64,000 bases of DNA, taken from contig JAFMSR010000002.1 in NCBI GenBank assembly GCA_022818135.1, positions 27,683,612-27,747,611 of the forward strand. Reading direction: 5' to 3'. How positions within the stretch are numbered: the first letter of the stretch is position 1; the number at the start of each line of letters is the position of its first letter. Source of the stretch: Saxidomus purpurata. Lineage: Eukaryota > Mollusca > Bivalvia > Venerida > Veneridae. The notes below the pieces were generated by a model. That model did not search any database. It saw only the letters and a program-made list of their open reading frames with translations, and was not told the origin of the DNA. Shown here one piece after another: positions 61,847-64,000 of the stretch. The translations under genes were made by a program, and so were the position numbers.

Positions 61847-62253
61847 ATTCATCACTCTGCATCAACAGCATTATAGTTATAATTATATGTAATAGAATAC
61901 ACACATGATATGTTATTATCATTATAATATTTCCATTGGTTAAAGTAAATAGCTAAACAAAAGTCCAACAGTAAGGCTGTTGAAATTCTTTATCAACTAA
62001 GGCATCCACTACAGCACACGTTGTAAGTCCTCGGCAGGATAAGAAAATGATTTGGAGGAAACATTCTTCCTGACTTATTTTTCCCGGGTCTAGAATAAAT
62101 TATATCTACAGTATATTTGAATTTATGTGATCAATATAACTTGGTTGTTGTTACATGATTCCTCGGTGTCAGTCTTACTCTGTTACTTCCGGGTCTAATT
62201 ATATCGAAAAAGTGATCTTATTCTCTAATAACAGGTGAAAAATAAATACTTAC

Positions 62254-62335
62254 GTAATTGGAAGGTGATACAAACACATCCAGCGTCAACAACAGCTACA
62301 TAAAGCCTATCTAACCTTTCAAACCACTTTATAAA
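62254..62335 (-). other. Possible upstream exon of the candidate gene
   Basis: The open segment reads KWFERLDRLYVAVVDAGCVC, then ITFQL. It runs into a near-consensus donor, TTAC/GTAAGTATT (62254/62253), leaving one base in hand. A later acceptor in GCTAAAG just before the 61809 ATG would keep the frame. A stop lies just upstream and there is no ATG in this segment, so the true start, if any, is elsewhere. A TGACGTCA site (62388-62395) lies about 50 bp upstream. Confidence 0.3.
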
Positions 62336-62387
62336 ATAAATGTTTTAAGCACTTTTGAGTTTGACCTTCGCGGAAATACACCGTTTA

Positions 62388-62395
62388 TGACGTCA
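62388..62395. promoter_or_regulatory. CRE-like TGACGTCA
   Basis: This is a perfect palindromic cAMP-response-element consensus. It lies inside the right part of the TTAA element, upstream of the possible first exon on the minus strand. A binding role is inferred only from the motif. Confidence 0.35.
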
Positions 62396-63499
62396 TCGGT
62401 ACTCCGCAGATTAATCAATAACTTGTGTTATTTGAAACGTACTAGGTTGTACACTACGAAATGAGACTCATTGGTGATTACTGCATGTAAAACAGTGAAA
62501 TAAAGTAGCGACCTATACTTTTTGAAAGTTTACAGATCATTTTTTCAGTGGTTAGCTATTTTACGACATTTGCTCACTTCCGATAGTTGGCGCATGTGCA
62601 GAACAACGTAGCAGACATCCTTAATGTGAATAATAGACCAATAATATTTTTCCTACAAAAAATAAATTCCAAAATGCCCTTTCACCAAAAATTGTTAAAA
62701 CGCATTTTTTAGTTGGAAACTGTTATATTCAATGTTTGTGTACTTTTCAACAAGAAAATCTGCTCCCATTCACATCTCTGTTACTTTTAGAAGAAGAACA
62801 CGTTGGAAAGAATCTTACGTATTATCTTTTGTTGTTGATCTTTGGACAATGCTGCACATGTTCCGTCCTTTTTCATAAAGTTTTACACATGCTTTTGAAA
62901 TTCAAAGGTTTCAGGTTTAAGAAGTTTTCGGTTCTTAAATGAAAAAGAAAACAATTCGGAAGTTAGAAATAGTTAGGTTTGCTTTGGTTTGCTTATCTTT
63001 GGGTTCAAGTTTCAGACATTTAACTCTAGACGATTAAGCATTTTTTGATTTCCATTTACTCGATCTAAAGTAAATACTTACATATTATATAACTACAGAA
63101 CACCAGGTTGGACAACAATAAATATTTACACAACTACATGAAAATATAATCGAATCAAAACAATAATAGTACTTCCGCCATTTTATTAGTTTGTTTAGTA
63201 TTTACAAGTTATTTTACGTATTTCACATTTAACCTTCATTATAGCAACACAAACTTTATGACTGTTTTCTAATTATTTTCCTAGTTTCTAATGTTGTCAT
63301 CTACTCTTAACCAATTAGAGTACATAAACATACGTGATGGTCGTGCTGTACTGTTTGTCATTGTTTATTCTAGAATAAAATGTGCTGTTTTTTTATCTAT
63401 TTTGACGTGTTCTCACAGGCCCATTTTTAACAATGAACCTGTCTTCCTAGTATCTTATCTAGCACGGCGTTAATAGCGCCGGGGATTAAACCGTTCGTG

Positions 63500-63517
63500 A
63501 CGTCATATATATGACGT
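63500..63517. repeat. Perfect 18-bp palindrome containing a CRE
   Basis: ACGTCATATATATGACGT equals its own reverse complement. With the flanking G and T bases it forms TGACGTCA on one side and ATGACGTAA on the other. Confidence 0.9.
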
Positions 63518-63611
63518 AAACACCACGGACGTTGTCCTGTGCATCGTTGAACGTCGTAGCAATAAGAGACTTTCATTCTTATCTTTATGATTTGTTTTGC
63601 TAGAATAGCAT

Positions 63612-63743
63612 AAACGAACGTTTTTTTGTGTTAAAACACCTGCAGAAACCCTCGGAATTTACTAGTGCCATCACCCTAACGGGCTCGAGCAACAACCATT
63701 CCTAGTGAATATGCAGAGGTTATAACACAAAAAAAACGTGCGT
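63612..63743. repeat. Imperfect foldback, about 130 bp
   Basis: The left arm AACGTTTTTTTGTGTTAAAA and the inverse of the right arm, CACGTTTTTTTTGTGTTATA, match. They continue with (A)ACCTCTGCA-like and GGAAT/ACTAGTG-like words toward a centre at CACCCTAACGGGCTCGAG. It has no coding frame. It may be a small foldback element. Confidence 0.6.
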
Positions 63744-64000
63744 AAACCCTTCATATATAAATGTACAAAGATGGGTTCAAATATATAACTGGATACTAAC
63801 CACACAGAGTCATGAGTGACATGTTATACTACTAGTTCAAGGACGTCTCTTTGATGGACTTGTCTCATATTTGCTGCAGTTGTATAATTTAATTCATCTA
63901 CAATTTAAAAATACTCTCGTGTTGCGCACATTATCCGTATACAAATTATGGTAGTGGATGTTTAATGAGTACTTCCTGTTTAATGACCATTTGGAATACT

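Larger units (their letters stand above)
58490..62620. mobile_element. 4.13-kb TTAA-flanked element with 18-bp TIRs
   Basis: The left end is GGATGTCTGCTACGTTGT. The right end is its exact inverse (62603-62620). TTAA flanks both sides (58486-58489 and 62621-62624). Beyond 18 bp the two ends diverge. Inside the left end is a 375-bp tandem duplication. Toward the right is a possible spliced gene on the minus strand. TTAA targets are used by the piggyBac and Kolobok superfamilies, but no DDE transposase motif, THAP finger or other transposition domain is recognisable. It may be a non-autonomous element that has captured host DNA, or one with an unrecognised ORF. Confidence 0.7.

Overview
This is 64 kb of AT-rich eukaryotic DNA, roughly one third G+C by eye. 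It has no recognisable intact host gene, no rRNA and no convincing functional tRNA. Several repeat families have the style of dispersed repeats in bivalve mollusc genomes: ends reading ACAAGAGGGCC or GGTGAGCTAAAA, cores reading TGACCTTGACCTTTGACC, and GGAC runs. The best reading is intergenic or intronic DNA of a bivalve, possibly a heterodont clam. The species call rests on my memory of repeat style, not on a search.

Layout. 1-2.8 kb: mostly unrecognised, with a tRNA-like remnant. 3.3-5.4 kb: a 56-bp tandem array decaying into related low-complexity DNA. 5.4-10.6 kb: TTAA-flanked miniature elements, microsatellites and a 5'-truncated LINE on the minus strand. 11.1-18.4 kb: a dense block of elements that share ends but have different tandem cores of about 145, 166 and 156 bp. 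19.6-22.6 kb: TTAA miniature elements, one split by an insertion rich in inverted repeats. 24.6-30.9 kb: further DNA transposon remnants and a SINE-like tRNA head. 33.4-34.0 kb: a 31-bp minisatellite. 39-45.3 kb: decayed CAAGAG-type elements and two TTAA families. 48.4-51.7 kb: a degenerate tandem block and a nested pair of elements. 56.2-57.6 kb: another nested pair. 58.5-62.6 kb: a 4.13-kb unit with perfect 18-bp terminal inverted repeats and TTAA on both sides. It encloses a possible spliced, cysteine-rich gene of unknown function on the minus strand. 63.5-63.7 kb: a perfect CRE-containing palindrome and a foldback.

Two groups of mobile DNA dominate. The first uses TTAA targets: four families with different terminal sequences, one of which fits the TTAAAGGRR ends of T2-type MITEs (Kolobok superfamily). 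The second begins ACAAGAG and ends GAGCTAAAA or an equivalent stem-loop, with nucleosome-sized tandem repeats between, resembling Helitron/Helentron-derived non-autonomous elements. One member carries an exact 26-bp flanking duplication, which does not fit that mechanism. Most long open frames here are by-products of repeats or chance frames in AT-rich DNA, so I do not annotate them as genes.
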